DNA from: Cristatella mucedo
Lineage: Eukaryota > Bryozoa > Phylactolaemata > Cristatellidae
DNA: 64,000 nucleotides
Assembly: GCA_009760855.2 (NCBI GenBank)
Contig: WPIO01000047.1
Span: 2,374,001 to 2,438,000 of the forward strand
Direction: 5' to 3'
Shown: positions 44,373 to 55,907 of the stretch, in pieces
Numbering within the stretch: position 1 is the first letter of the stretch
Layout of the letters: each line of letters begins with the position of its first letter
The notes under the pieces: generated by a model
Told to the model about the DNA's origin: nothing
Databases searched by the model: none
The model's input: the letters and a program-made list of their open reading frames with translations, nothing else
Translations under genes and position numbers: made by a program

Positions 44373-47266
44373 AATAATAACAATAAGAGTAATAATGCAC
44401 TTGATAAAGCGCCCTCAACGAACTTATCTCTTTCTAGTGCTTTTTATTTGCCGCAAAGAGAAATGCAATTGAATGGTAAGTAAAATCAAGCTTGAAAAAC
44501 AAACAAAATGAATAAAATGGTGAGGGGTGACATGCACAGAGTCAGCATGCAAATTTGGTTAGTGGCAGCATGCACAGTGTCAGCACCTATTAGCAATTTA
44601 AGGTCGAATCACATGGACCCACTAAGTGCGGTCCTAAATAGGTGTGTTTTTAAGTTACTTTTTAATGTGGTCAGCTCAAGGGATGTTCTGACACAGGTCG
44701 GGAGGGAGTTCCAGGCTTTGGGAGCATACGAACTAAATGCAAGGTCTCCAAAGGATTAGAGGTTTGTACGAGGTATTTGTAGACTGTTGGATTCCGAAAA
44801 GCGGGTGGTACGATGCTTGGCCTGATGGGGTAGTATACCTGAAAGATAGGCTGGAAAAATTGAATGAAGGGACCTAAAAGTGAGCGACAAAACCTTGAAG
44901 TCAATCCGTTGCTTGACTGGTAGCCAGTGCAGCACGACGAGAAGTGGAGTAATGTGGCTACTGCGATGCTCACGACAGACAAGCCTAGCTGCAGAGTTTT
45001 GCACCAGCTGCAATCGCCTGATCGCACATGCTGGTAGGCCAGTAAGCAGTGAGTTGCAGAAGTCGAGACGGGATGTCTCGAATGCAGGGACCAACTTGAG
45101 CATGCTATCCTTATATAAACAAGCCCGAATTTTAGCATTGTTATGAAGCTGAAAATAGGCGGATTTGACAGTGGAGCTGCTATGGTCGTCTAACGAGAGG
45201 TCGCTTTGGAATATGACACCTAGATGGCGAGCTGATTTAACTGGAGATATGCTGGCAGAGCCAGTTTTGAGGGTCAGCCTTTCCAATCTCTGAATCACAC
45301 TGGGTTTGCCCATAGCTAGTAAGTTAGTTTTATCATCGTTAAGTTTTAGAAAATTTGCTGCCACCCATGTGCGGATGTCATCAATGCATGCAGCAAGTGA
45401 GTTGAGAGAATTTGAGGTGCTCGAAGGCTGGGAGGGATCAGAGCGAAGGTCTAAACGAGTGCCATCCGCATAGAAGTGAAGGCCTAGATTGTGCTTGGCG
45501 ATCACATCAGCAAGAGGGAGAGTATAAACCATGAACAGAACCGGACCTCGCACGGAGCCCTGAGGTACTCCATATTTTAGAGGTACTTCATATGATCTTT
45601 GTTCATTCATGTCAATACTCTAGAGTAATTCACTGAGATAAGACCTGAACCACTGCAGAGCAGTGCCAGTGATGCCCAGGTGAGATGAGATGCTCACTAG
45701 AAGAACTTTGTGATCGATGGTATCAAAAGCTGCCGAAAGATCGAGCGAAACAACCAGATACACTCTACCCATGTCTGCATTCCCTAAGTTGGTCGTTGTA
45801 TACCCGTAGCAATGCTGACTATGTGGAGTGATTAGCTCTAAAGCCAGACTGGAACTTACAAGCAAGGTGTGAGGTTTCGATGTAGGAGTTCACAGGTCTG
45901 CCACGACCCGTACTAGTGTCTTTGATAGAAATGGTAGGAGGGAGACTGGGCGGTAGTAGCTTCAGTTCTCTTGGTGTAGTGTAGCTTTCTTGAGAAGTGG
46001 CCTGACTACAGCTTTTTTGAAAATTGCTTCGACATGACCTGAGGCTAATGACATATTAATGATGTTACTTGTGCATGGCAGCAGCAGATCAATGCAACGT
46101 AGGAGCAGGACAGTGGGAATAGGGTCCAGAAGACTTGTCGTCTTCTTTGATTGAGATAAGAAATTTAGGACTAGATCACTAGTGATCTGCATAAATGCAG
46201 ACATTGAGGTACAGCCAGGAACCGAGGAACAGCATTCTAGTGGGGAGGTTGTCATCGCAGGAATGAATTCCCTGATCTTGTCTATCTTCTGCAAAAAGAA
46301 TCGAGAGAAGCGATCGGCTAGATCATCACGAGGATCATCAGGTAAGGAGCTAATCTGGGAATTGTTTAAGAGATGGTTTATTGCCATCAGCATTTTTTGA
46401 TCGTGCATCTGTAATTAAACAATGTTTCCATAGAAGCTAGACTTGGCCATAGCTAGGATTGATTGGTACAACCTACAGTAGTATTCATATGCCTGTCGAT
46501 GGAAAGTTAGTCCAGATCTTTTGCATGGTTTTTCAAGCTTTCGTTTTGTAGACTTGGCTAGTTTAATTTCTGTGGTAAAGCATAGGCCGTCCGGGAGGGG
46601 GCTCACAGTTCACTTCGTCAGAGATGCAAACTAGTTGAGCTTGTCAGCCGGTGTCGTGTTGTAGCTATCTACCAATGGTGAAAGATCCGAGGGAGGACTG
46701 AGCAGCAGACGTGAAGTAGATATTCTCGCACGGACAGCATCGAAGTCAAGGTCTTGAGGTTTTGCTATTCACAGCTCATTTTAGAGCAGGATGTGGGCAC
46801 ACACTGTAGATTGAATGAGATCTGCATGTGGTCAGATAAGCAGGATTTGGTAATAATTGGTGATGACAAAGTGCAGTTATGTGTGAAAATCTTGTCGAGT
46901 ATGTGATCTTTGATGTGGGTAGGGCCACGTACATGAGCCACAAGAGACAATGAATAAGGCCATGCACGAAAATCGGTGCTGAAAGTGGTATATAGGTTAT
47001 CAAAGTGAACGTTGAAATCACCCATAACGAGGAAGCATCGATTTCTTGCACACAGAATCAGAAGGAGATCGGAGAAATCTGAGATAAATGAGGATTTGGT
47101 ACCTGGTGGGTGATAGACTACTGCCACTATCGGAAGCTTGTTTTCGGGTGAGACCAAGACAATTGATTCAAAAGACTGCTTCAAGGGTACTGCAAATGGC
47201 TTGAAGTTGAGTTTCGAGGGCACGATAATAGCAACTCCACCTCCAGTTTTGAGTCCAGTCTCATGA
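44373..47266 (-). pseudogene. Near-complete LINE ORF2 remnant: endonuclease, RT, C-terminus
   Basis: Read on the minus strand. The EEP endonuclease part (47,262-46,765) has GGGVAIIVPSKLNF, VVYHPPGTKS, VMGDFNVHFD and CLSDH, with the N-terminal third missing. A linker (46,606-46,415) follows, then RT with DPIPTVLLLRCIDLLLP and FKKAVVRPLLKK (46,408-45,962), LVVSLDLSAAFDTIDHKVLL (45,780-45,700) and YGVPQGSVRGPVLF. The catalytic box reads YADG instead of YADD (near 45,465). The C-terminal block has KLNDDKTNLLAMGKPSVIQR, LVQNSAARLVCREHRSSH and LHWLPVKQRIDF to about 44,671. The 3' hairpin and AAT-rich end lie at 44,373. Broken by several frameshifts. The lost second aspartate would abolish polymerase activity in known RTs. 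Absent from copy 0. Confidence 0.9.
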
Positions 47267-48239
47267 GGACCTTTACAAAAACTGTTACTCATATTCACTG
47301 ACTAATGTCTTAAATACTTAATCAATAACTTTATTTATACATTTATATATAAACCTTAGTTTAGAGATATAACGACAGTTGTTTTCGGATATGGCATGTC
47401 TGTGAGAAACAGTGCACTTGTTATGGCTGTCGTACGATGATCTTAACTAAAGCACTTGTAATTATCTTGACGTGTCAACCAAAATATATGGACCATGGCT
47501 AGGCTAGGCTTTCTTTAAATAAAGTACCTACACGTTTGGCATTATTTTGTTGCTTAAAATGATGAAACTTGACTAACCAGATCAGCTATATAAAGTAAAC
47601 ATTGGAGCATAGCACTTATATTGATGCAGATCGCAGCAAACACATACTGATTGTTTCCATTTTGATTAGTAGCCAGTCGAAGGTTTGAGTAATACTAGGT
47701 TTGCCCTAACTGGCACGTTGGCTTTACAGTCATCAATTCGCTCGAGTTTGGGGCAATTCAGGTGCAGTTACAAGAAATACGCCCAGTTTAGGAGTGAGCC
47801 GAGTTAGGCGAGATCCGACGGATTGACGATTCGTAGCATTGGTGCGACTCTGTGCCTCGTGCATGGAGATGAAAGTAGATAGACATTTCGGTGATTCCTT
47901 TGGTAAGATGTCAATTTAAATTTTAAAGCGACAGTTCGACCAAGCTTCATCACACTTACTTCCACGTTTTAAATATAGATAAGACACAGGTGCATTGAAA
48001 CATCAGCCCCGATATAATCTTTAACGGTTCAAAAGAACTTTAATTATGGTCGCATGGCAACGTAATATGCTAAAGAAGTAATAGAGGATTACAAGTATTT
48101 TAAACTTATAAGAATAACCAAGAGATTTTACCAAAGCATTTCTTTAGAGTTTCGGTAAAAACTCTATACAGCACTGAATCCGTCAACCGATGAGCCTTTG
48201 AACTTATACCGTACTTGCTAGCTTTGTTTAACAACATAG
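47267..48239. other. Duplicated flank (matches 21,968 onward); no gene seen
   Basis: ACTAATGTCTTAAATACTT corresponds to 22,002 in copy 0, but about 570 bp here (47,460-48,030) have no clear counterpart there. The whole stretch is deleted from copy 2. Confidence 0.55.
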
Positions 48240-49870
48240 TAACAAAATAAAATAAAAAAGATACATTTTATATTAAAGAAATCAATACCTGTCTAGGTCA
48301 TTTAAATTTGGTGCAAAGGAAGCTTTTCGAACTCGGCTGTGGTTGCACACTTAATAAGCAACAGAAATACTATGATTAGCCGCCCTAAGCACAGGGTCAA
48401 CTAGCAGTGATGATTAGTCACAGCATGCCAAATGTGGGGTCAACTAATCACGTAAAGGACGAATCAAATGGATAAACTATTTTCGTGGTGAAAACATTTA
48501 TTTTGGTTTTCTTTTTTACTTCGCGATAAAGTCAGGGGATGTTGTGAGGCAAGTCGGAAGTCAGTTCCAGGTTTTGGTAACAAACGAACAAAAAGATTGT
48601 AGGTTGGCAGGAGACTCAAAAGAGATTTCCAAAAAAGAATGGTATGATGCTTACCCTGGTAGGAAAGAAGATTCGATAGGAAGGCTAGAGCAAGAGAAAA
48701 ATGAAGAGACGTGTCTGCGAGGGACAGAACATTGAAGTCGATGCATCGCTTCATTGGATCCTGGCTTGGTAGGAGAGAATTGACGTGATTTCGCCACTCC
48801 CAAGCTCAAGCTGCAGACATGCCTAGCGGTGGAGTTTTTTGCCACCTGTAAGAGCCTCATTGAGCTGGCCTTTAGACCAGCAAGCAGGGAGTTTCGGAAG
48901 TCGAGACGGGATGTCACAAATGCAAGGACCTATTTAGACATGGAATTCCTGTCTAATGCAGCAGTTTTCTTTTTATCAAAGTTGTATAGCTGAGAGTGTT
49001 GGCCGACTTGGCTATTGAGTTTATTTGGTCGTCTTGGAAAAGACGACTTTGCAACAAGATGTTCAATTTCGAAATGCGTCAGCTGGATACTTAAACTGGC
49101 AGAGCCGATCGTGAGCTTTAACATTCTTATCATTAAGATATTGCTTAGTTTGCCTGTAATCAGTACGTCGGTTCTTATCATCATTCACTTTAATGAAATT
49201 TACTGCCATACATTTGTGGATTGAATCAATATATGCATCAATAAAGTTGAGAGAATATGACGTACTAAAGAACTGGTGCAATCGAAGCAAAGTTACAAGC
49301 AAATGTAATTTGTATAGATGTGAAATCCTAGATTATGCTTGGCAGTAACATCGGCCATTGGAAAAGCATGAACCGTGAAAGGAACGGAACAAAGCACAGC
49401 GTCTTGAAGAACCTAATACTTCATATAATTCTTGGATTATCTGTGCTCATCCACATCCACATTCTGGATTATCTCGAGGAGAAAATATTTAAACAATTGC
49501 AATGCAGTGCCAGTGATGCCCAGGCGAGATGTGTGACGCTCACGAAGGAATTGATGATCGATTGTATAAAAAGACGCCACAATTTTCAGCAAAACAAGCA
49601 CTGAAGCTGTACCTAATTACGCATTGCTAAATTTGTCGTTATGTATTAGAAGCAACTCCAAATTTCCTTGCAAATTGGCTTTAAAACTAGATTCCAACCC
49701 ACTAGATGGTCTGAAGTTTCAATATATGAGTTCAGCTGGTCTTTCTTCCTGGCATATTGGAGGTTCATGAACTTTCACGACATATTATAACTTCTTGCAA
49801 ACCATCATGAGAAGAGACACTTGAGTGATATTACACCTTCTGCTCATTTTCTTAAGGCGGCTGGTTTAGC
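48240..49870 (-). pseudogene. Old LINE, minus strand, copy 1 version
   Basis: Same insertion as 22,355-23,990. Landmarks on the minus strand: TSRLDFRNSLLAGL (48,917-48,870), KNSTARHVC, and RT remnants up to about 49,750. No intact frame. Confidence 0.7.
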
Positions 49871-50099
49871 CGCATCAAGAAATTGATTTTTAGGACATTA
49901 TTAATGTAATGAACAGGATGTTAGTGTCACCTACAGACGTACATTTTTTGACACCTAAAGACAATTGAATAGGGTTACAAGTTCAGAAAGCTAAAATGCT
50001 CAGCTCTCTGACCTTAACATTGCACGGTAGATATTAATTTATGTTGCTGATACAATCGCCAAGCTTTAAGTTCTATGCTATAGAAACACAGCTTCATCC

Positions 50100-50446
50100 C
50101 TTCATCCCAGGAAATCCCTCTGACCTGCATCAGAACAACCCCTGACCTTACCAAATTTAAAACGATCTTTAAAACACCTATTTAAGACAGTATTTAGTGG
50201 GTCCCTGTGATTTGTCCTTCATGTGCCTATGCGTGCTGACACTGTGCATGCTGCCACTAACCACATTCGCATGCTGACCTAGTGCATGTTACCCTTAACC
50301 ACGTTATTCATTTTGTTTGTTTATCTAGCTTGATATTACTCCTTATTCAATTGCATTTCTCTTTGCAGAAAATGTAAAGCGCTTAGAGAGTGATTGAGTT
50401 CTCCGAGTGCGCTTTATCAAGTGCATTATTATTATTATCATTATTA
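50100..50446 (+). pseudogene. LINE 3'-end fragment
   Basis: NPSDLHQN (decayed form of NSLPTCIRTSPD), then the LINE 3' UTR with TGCTGACACTGTGCATGCTG and CACTAACCACATT, the terminal hairpin, and (ATT)n at 50,426-50,442. Copy 0 lacks it; it sits exactly where homology to copy 0 stops. Confidence 0.75.
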
Positions 50447-50810
50447 AGTCTGGAAAGAACTGCATGATACACCACAATTTCAGTTGTTTTTGGATGAATA
50501 CATTTCCTAAAGTAGTAGCTTGGCGAAATTTCAGTTGAACTTTTCAATGTCGGAAATTGCTTGTAAAAGAGTGTGATCGGCAAAAAATTCATGTGTTTAT
50601 GGTGATGCTGTCAGATTACTGCAATGTCTTTTTAAAAGGACTGACGGCCTGATTCCTTTATTGATTGGAACTGTTTCAAAATACAGCAGGCTTTCGGATA
50701 TGTCTTAATATGCATAGCTGCCAAATAATTTCATGTCAGTCTGACAATCACTTGCTCTCTGTCAAGCATAGAATTTATTAAAATATCCTTACTCTATCAT
50801 ATCTATTGTT
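50447..50810. other. Unmatched spacer between copies 1 and 2
   Basis: No feature recognised and no match in the window. It separates the end of copy 1 from the start of copy 2. Confidence 0.5.
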
Positions 50811-51961
50811 GAATCAGCTCGAAATCTTGGTGTCATGTTCCAAGGTAATGTAATGTAATGTATCTCCGTCTATAACTCAACAAAGTCATAAAGACCATGT
50901 GGGTGTTACACGGGAGAGTTGTGTATAGCCCACTCACAGCCTAAGCGGCTTTCGGTACGCATTCGGTAGCCAACAGACTTCGTCTCACGCAAAAAAGAGA
51001 AAGTGGGAAGCATAGCAGAGTCAGGAGAGCAGTAGAGGTAGTGAGTAGCATAGAAGTAGCAGCTCAGGACTGCTCAAAAGGATGTTCCATATTCGGCTGT
51101 AGGAGAGTAGCTGACCTCTCGTTAGACGACCACATCAGTTCCGCAGTCAAAACTGCCTACTTACAGCTACATAACATTGCTTAAATTCGGGCTTGTTTAG
51201 ATAAGGATACTACGTCTATATTGGTCCGTGCCTTTGCGACATCCCGACTTGACTTCTGCAATTCGCTGCTTGCTGGCCTACTGGCATGAGCAACCACGGG
51301 ATTACAGCTTCTGCAAAACTCTGCAGCTAGGCTTGTCCGTCGTGAACGTCGAAGTTTCCATGTCATACCGCGTCTTGCCGACCTGCACTGGCTACCAGTC
51401 AAGCGAGACCTGCACTGGCTACCAGTCAAGCGACGGATTGACTTCAGGGTTTTGCTGCTTACTTTTAGGTCACTTCATTCTTTGGCTCCAGCCTATCTCT
51501 CAGAGATACTCCCCCACCGGGCCAAGCAGGGTACCACCGGCTTTTCGGAATCCAAAAGCCTACCAATATAACATACGAACCTCAAATCCTGTTGAGACCA
51601 TGCATTTAGTTCGTATGCTCCCAAAGCCTGGAACTCCCTTCCGACTTGCGTCAGAACATCCCCGGACTTGACAACATTTAAAAAGAACACATGAACACTC
51701 CTATTCAGGACAGCATTCAGTGGGTCCCTGTGATTCGTCCTTCGTGTGCATATGGGTGCTGACACTGTACTTTCTGCCACTGACTACATTTCCAAGCTTA
51801 CCGTGTGCATGTCACCTATAACCACGCTGTTCGTGTTGTTTATCAAGCATGATATTGCAAATAATTCTATTGAGTTACCATTTGCAGCGAATGTAAAGCG
51901 CCCAGGAAGAGATTACAATCTCTGAGGGCGTTTTATCAAGTGGATTATTAATATTTTTATT
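50811..51961 (+). pseudogene. LINE C-terminal half, copy 2 version
   Basis: Counterpart of 33,616-34,741. TSRLDFCNSLLAGLLA, LLQNSAARLVRRERRSF and DLHWLPVKR are readable. A short tandem duplication of GACCTGCACTGGCTACCAGT (51,380-51,430) is private to this copy. The 3' end is at 51,961. Confidence 0.8.
50844..51112 (-). mobile_element. 269-bp SINE-like insertion, copy 2 version
   Basis: Same site, length and orientation as 33,649-33,917, with a few substitutions. Confidence 0.55.
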
Positions 51962-53345
51962 ACCAACGGCCATTAATTTGTTCTCTCGAGGTTCTCCACA
52001 AAAAATGATATATATTCACTTTTCGGCAAAGCTTTTCAAAAAGCTGCATGAAATTTAGGATCATGGTGAAAGATTTTAAATGTCTACATATGAAGCTAGA
52101 ATTAATTTTTCTCGCCTCTATCTTATGCAAATCGCTTTAAGACTGCTGGCAGCAATGGATACTATGGAAGAGTAGCAACAGAGCGTTTGATCTTGACTTG
52201 TTCGGTAGAAACCAATTTGAACCATATTTTTGGTGGCACATACAATAAGCGCCTGTGAAGCTTACCTCCATACAGCCTAATAAAATGTGACTATAATACG
52301 GAAGCCGGTCAATGAAACGCAGAAGAAAGCCAATTGAATTACACATTAAATAATCAATATCGTCCCTATTTGTCACAATAACAATAATAATACATCGATA
52401 AAGCACCTTCAGAAATCTAAATCTCGCTCTAGGCACTTTACATTTGCTGCCAAGAAAACATCATCGAATCCATAAATCTTTCAGAGAATGAGAGCTGAGC
52501 CTCGATTACGAAATCTTACCTTTGAGGCTAAATTAGAAGCGACCAAATAATGAAGTAGCAGGGATTACATGAAGCTTATTAGCTGGGCGATGTATGATTA
52601 TACAGGATTGAGATTATATCTTGACTTATGACCCGGCCATCATTTAAGGCATCGCTTTGACCTTCACACAGCCAATCTCTAGCAGGCAAGGACTGGCTGT
52701 GGGTGAGTGCAAGTGCTGCTGAGCTTGTGTTGTAGTAAGCCGGTGCATGTTTGTGCTGGTCCCTGTCGCATTAGCGACAAACGAATAGCTATTTTTGAGC
52801 ATTTATATTATAGTGTTGACGCCAGTGCTGCATGCAGAATGCAGGGTACTGTGCTGTTATCTTCATTTAGAGGTTTAGATCTTTGCACAACTTATGAGAT
52901 GTACCATTTTCGGTTCTAGTGAGTGTTGAGCCGTCATACCAGCCGTGCCATTTAGCATGGCACTGGTGTCGGCCTAAAATTTGCCGTATTTTATTAACCC
53001 AACTTTTAGTTACATTTGTGTGTGCCTATTACGACTTTTTTTTAGTTATTCTAACGCATTCCGGCGTGAGCTGCAGTTGTTTGTATAAATAAGTTGGTCA
53101 TTAACAAAAGAAAGCCTAAGCATAGACTACTTGGTGTTTATGGCTATAGGCCCACTCGCTCCATATCTTCCTGCATTATGAGTTGGCCATAATAACAGCT
53201 CGGCTATCAAACATATGACATTATGTATTTAGCTCTGATTACCATATCTATCGATATTAGCTCCTTTGCTGTATCTCAGCATCTGGTAGACAGTCGACTG
53301 GCGACAGTTAGTTAGGTACAAGTAAAGTTTCAAATGGGTGGCTTT
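51962..53345. other. Duplicated non-coding DNA; empty LINE site at about 53,018
   Basis: Matches 34,742-35,820 and 36,553-36,875 joined without the LINE. It contains a LINE 3'-end scrap at 52,378-52,460 (minus). No gene recognised. Confidence 0.65.
52378..52460 (-). mobile_element. LINE 3'-end scrap (copy 2)
   Basis: CAATAACAATAATAATACATC, then GATAAAGCACC and TAGGCACTTTACATTTGCTGC; counterpart of 35,185-35,260 and better preserved at its end. Confidence 0.65.
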
Positions 53346-53408
53346 TGCCGGGCACTGCATGTACCGACTAGAATGCAGTTGTTGGACAGCCTCTTAAATT
53401 CCACCTGA
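53346..53408. other. Deletion scar with about 63 bp of filler DNA
   Basis: Copy 1 has 1,062 bp here (36,876-37,937); copy 2 has about 63 unrelated bases (CTTTTGCCGGGCACTGCATG and following). The right breakpoint falls inside the tRNA-like head of a SINE that is whole in copy 1, so copy 1 is the ancestral state. Confidence 0.7.
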
Positions 53409-53545
53409 TTTCATGGCCTCTGTCCTGAGGTGAGTGGTTCAAATCCTGCTTCACGGTTGGCTATACTTTATTGCTGCTACAAGTGGGAGTGATACATTTA
53501 AGGCTCTTCTGCCTGTATAGAAAAATAGGCTGTTAAATCACCTGG
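53409..53545 (+). mobile_element. SINE family 2, head truncated by the deletion
   Basis: It begins in the middle of the tRNA-like region, retains a B box (GGTTCAAATCC) and the tail AAGGCTCTTCTGCC then AATAGGCTGTTAAATCA. Confidence 0.7.
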
Positions 53546-53773
53546 TACTATCATATTTTATCTCAGGCCCACTGGGTGAAAATTCCACTGGCAGACTGAT
53601 GAGAGGGCGAGAATAGGCTTAACGACATAGCTTGCCACAGGCTTTAGTTCTTGTCAGCTGCTTGGTGAACCGTAGCCATAGATATAAGGCAGTAGTAGCT
53701 ACAGTTCTATAGTGTGCACGTGTCTAATTTTTTCAAAGAGACTTGTAGGGACATGTATAATGTGACTTGATCA

Positions 53774-53930
53774 GGATTTTAGCCACCGGTAAGGTAATTG
53801 CACATTAAGAACCAGGTAGTGTATTTGAACCCAGCATTAGGCGATCCTTTAATGCTCTATGTAAGTAGTGGTAACCCATTCAAGGCTCTTTCTTCCACAC
53901 AGATATAAATATGACTTGTAAATCAGCGGC
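53774..53930 (+). mobile_element. SINE family 2, diverged (copy 2)
   Basis: Counterpart of 38,303-38,458. Confidence 0.6.
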
Positions 53931-54910
53931 TCTTTTGCGGATATATTAGGTTTCCTGACGCACAAAGGGCCAAAAAATTGTTTACCAATATATACTAATG
54001 CTTGAAGGTTCGATGTTAGCATCATATGCACTTACGATTTCGCAGAGGGCCAATGGGACCGGTTGGTTTTTTTTGAACTTGTAATGATGCATACCTATGC
54101 AAGTATATATAAAAAACTTAGATGTTTATTTTTTTAAGATTAAAGGAAATCGACGAGCTTGAAGTTAATCTCGTGCTGAAGATAAGTGTATACATTTTAA
54201 TCCTGCTGAATGATCAAGCTAGCGTAAGTCTGTCCAAAGTTAACAGTGATATAAAAAGTGCTTTGCAAACATTCGACCTATGCAATTGGTAACTTGAGTT
54301 CTCCTAAGCACAACTGAGCATATTGGCTACTAATTGACTGTTACTATTTAAACCATATCGAAACGGCTAAGGATTGAGACCTTCATGGTTATGTATGTTA
54401 CATAGTGACTGTAAGCCTAAAGTAAGATTCCTTGGCTGTCAACAATTGTGAAGAATCTAAGCCGTTTATCAGGCTAATTAGTGAGTCAATCTTTCAGAAA
54501 CCACACAGTTATTCTATGGCATCTGAAAAATTCCGAGACTGCTAGTTTGCCTATTGAACTGCATTATTTTAAGCTTGGAGGTATATCGGATAAATTATTT
54601 TCGAGATTGCATCGAGAATGCAGTAGTATGGTTAACGACTAGGCCTCGTGATTGCAAATACCATTTTGAAGCTTTGCCCATATAATCTGGCTGTAAAAAC
54701 ATGCTTAGTTTGTACAATCTGAGGTATAGTTAAATAAGCCGTCGCAATGATAAATACGTTAAGTATTTAGCGAAATATTGACATGAAATTGCATGTGAAA
54801 CACTAGCGAATGGCTGAGTCCGAAGGTGACAATGCTTGGACCCACATGCAACGAGGCTGTCGCGGCAAAATTCCTTGCTACTGCTATGCAGTGAAGGTCT
54901 GCCAAACCTA
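53931..54910. other. Duplicated non-coding DNA (matches 38,459-39,436)
   Basis: No gene recognised. Confidence 0.55.
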
Positions 54911-55704
54911 ATATTAATAATAATAATATTGCACTTGATAAAGCGCCGTCAGAGAACTTAATCTCTTTCTAGGCACTTTACATTTGCTGCAAAGTGATAC
55001 GCAATAGAATAGTAAGTAAAATCATGCTTGAAAAACAAACAAAATGAATAACATGGTTAGGGGTTACATGCACTGGGTCAGCATGCAAATGTGGTTAGTG
55101 GCAGCATGAACAGTGTCAGCACGCATAAGCACATCGAGGAAGAATCACAAGGACCCACTAAATGCTGTCCTAAATAGGTATGTTTTTAAGTTTCTTTTAA
55201 ATGTGGTCAGGTCAGGGATGTTCTGATGCAGGTCGGGAGGGAGTTCCAGGCTGTGGGAGCATACGAGCTAAATGCACGGTCTCCAAAGGATTTAAGGTTT
55301 GTACGAGGTATTTCTAGACTGTTGGATTCCGAAAAGCGAGTGGTACGATGCTTGGCCTGATGGGGTAGTATATCTGAAAGATAGGCTGGAGCTATAGAAT
55401 GAAGAGACCTAAAAGTGAGCGACAAAACCTTGAAGTCAATCCGTTGCTTGACTGGTAACCAGTGCAGGTCAGCGAGAAGTGGAGTAATGTGGCAACTGCG
55501 ACGCTCACGACAGACAAGCCTAGCTGCAGAGTTTTGCACCAGCTGCAATCGCCTGATCGCACATGCTGGTAGGCCAGTAAGCAGTGAGTTGCAGAAGTCG
55601 AGACGAGATGTCACGAATGCATGGACCAACTTGGACGTGGTATCCTTATCTAAACTAGCCATAATTTTAGCAATGTTATGAAGCTGAAAATAGGCTGATT
55701 TGAC
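54911..55704 (-). mobile_element. Young 5'-truncated LINE insertion, private to copy 2
   Basis: On the minus strand it starts AGTCAAATCAGCCTATTTTC and reads openly through TSKLVHAFVTSRLDFCNSLL, LQLVQNSAARLVCRERRSCH, DLHWLPVKQRIDFKVLSLTF, PAYLSDILPHQAKHRTTRF, SFGDRAFSSYAPTAWNSLP and TCIRTS. A one-base change near 55,215 then breaks the frame. The 3' end has the hairpin and an AAT-rich tail at 54,911. The empty site in copy 1 (GCCAAACCTAAAAATTAGG, 39,430) indicates a target duplication of about 3-4 bp (CTAA). Same subfamily as 35,821-36,552. Confidence 0.95.
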
Positions 55705-55907
55705 TAAAAATTAGGATGCTGGGCGTGATGAAAGGTTATAGGTATCTCGAAACATCTATATCTTAAAAAAGCCTTTTTAGGATGCATTTCACCAAAGAAA
55801 CTATAATAGTGTCGAGAGTTTCTCTCCATTCAGCTATTTTGGTAGTGATAATTTTACCTTCCTTTGAACTTTTAAATGAGTATTCAGTTTGAGATTGACA
55901 GTATTTA

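Larger units (their letters stand above)
33616..50095. repeat. Segmental duplication, copy 1
   Basis: Directly repeated, with indels, from 50,811 to the end of the window. Matches begin at GAATCTGCTCGAAAT (33,616) against GAATCAGCTCGAAAT (50,811). Blocks: 33,616-35,820 with 50,811-53,018; 36,553-36,875 with 53,019-53,345; 37,938-39,436 with 53,409-54,910; 39,437-46,524 with 55,705-62,775; 48,321-49,541 with 62,781-64,000. The right part, from 42,565, also matches copy 0. Last visible shared sequence with copy 0 is at about 50,095. Confidence 0.9.
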
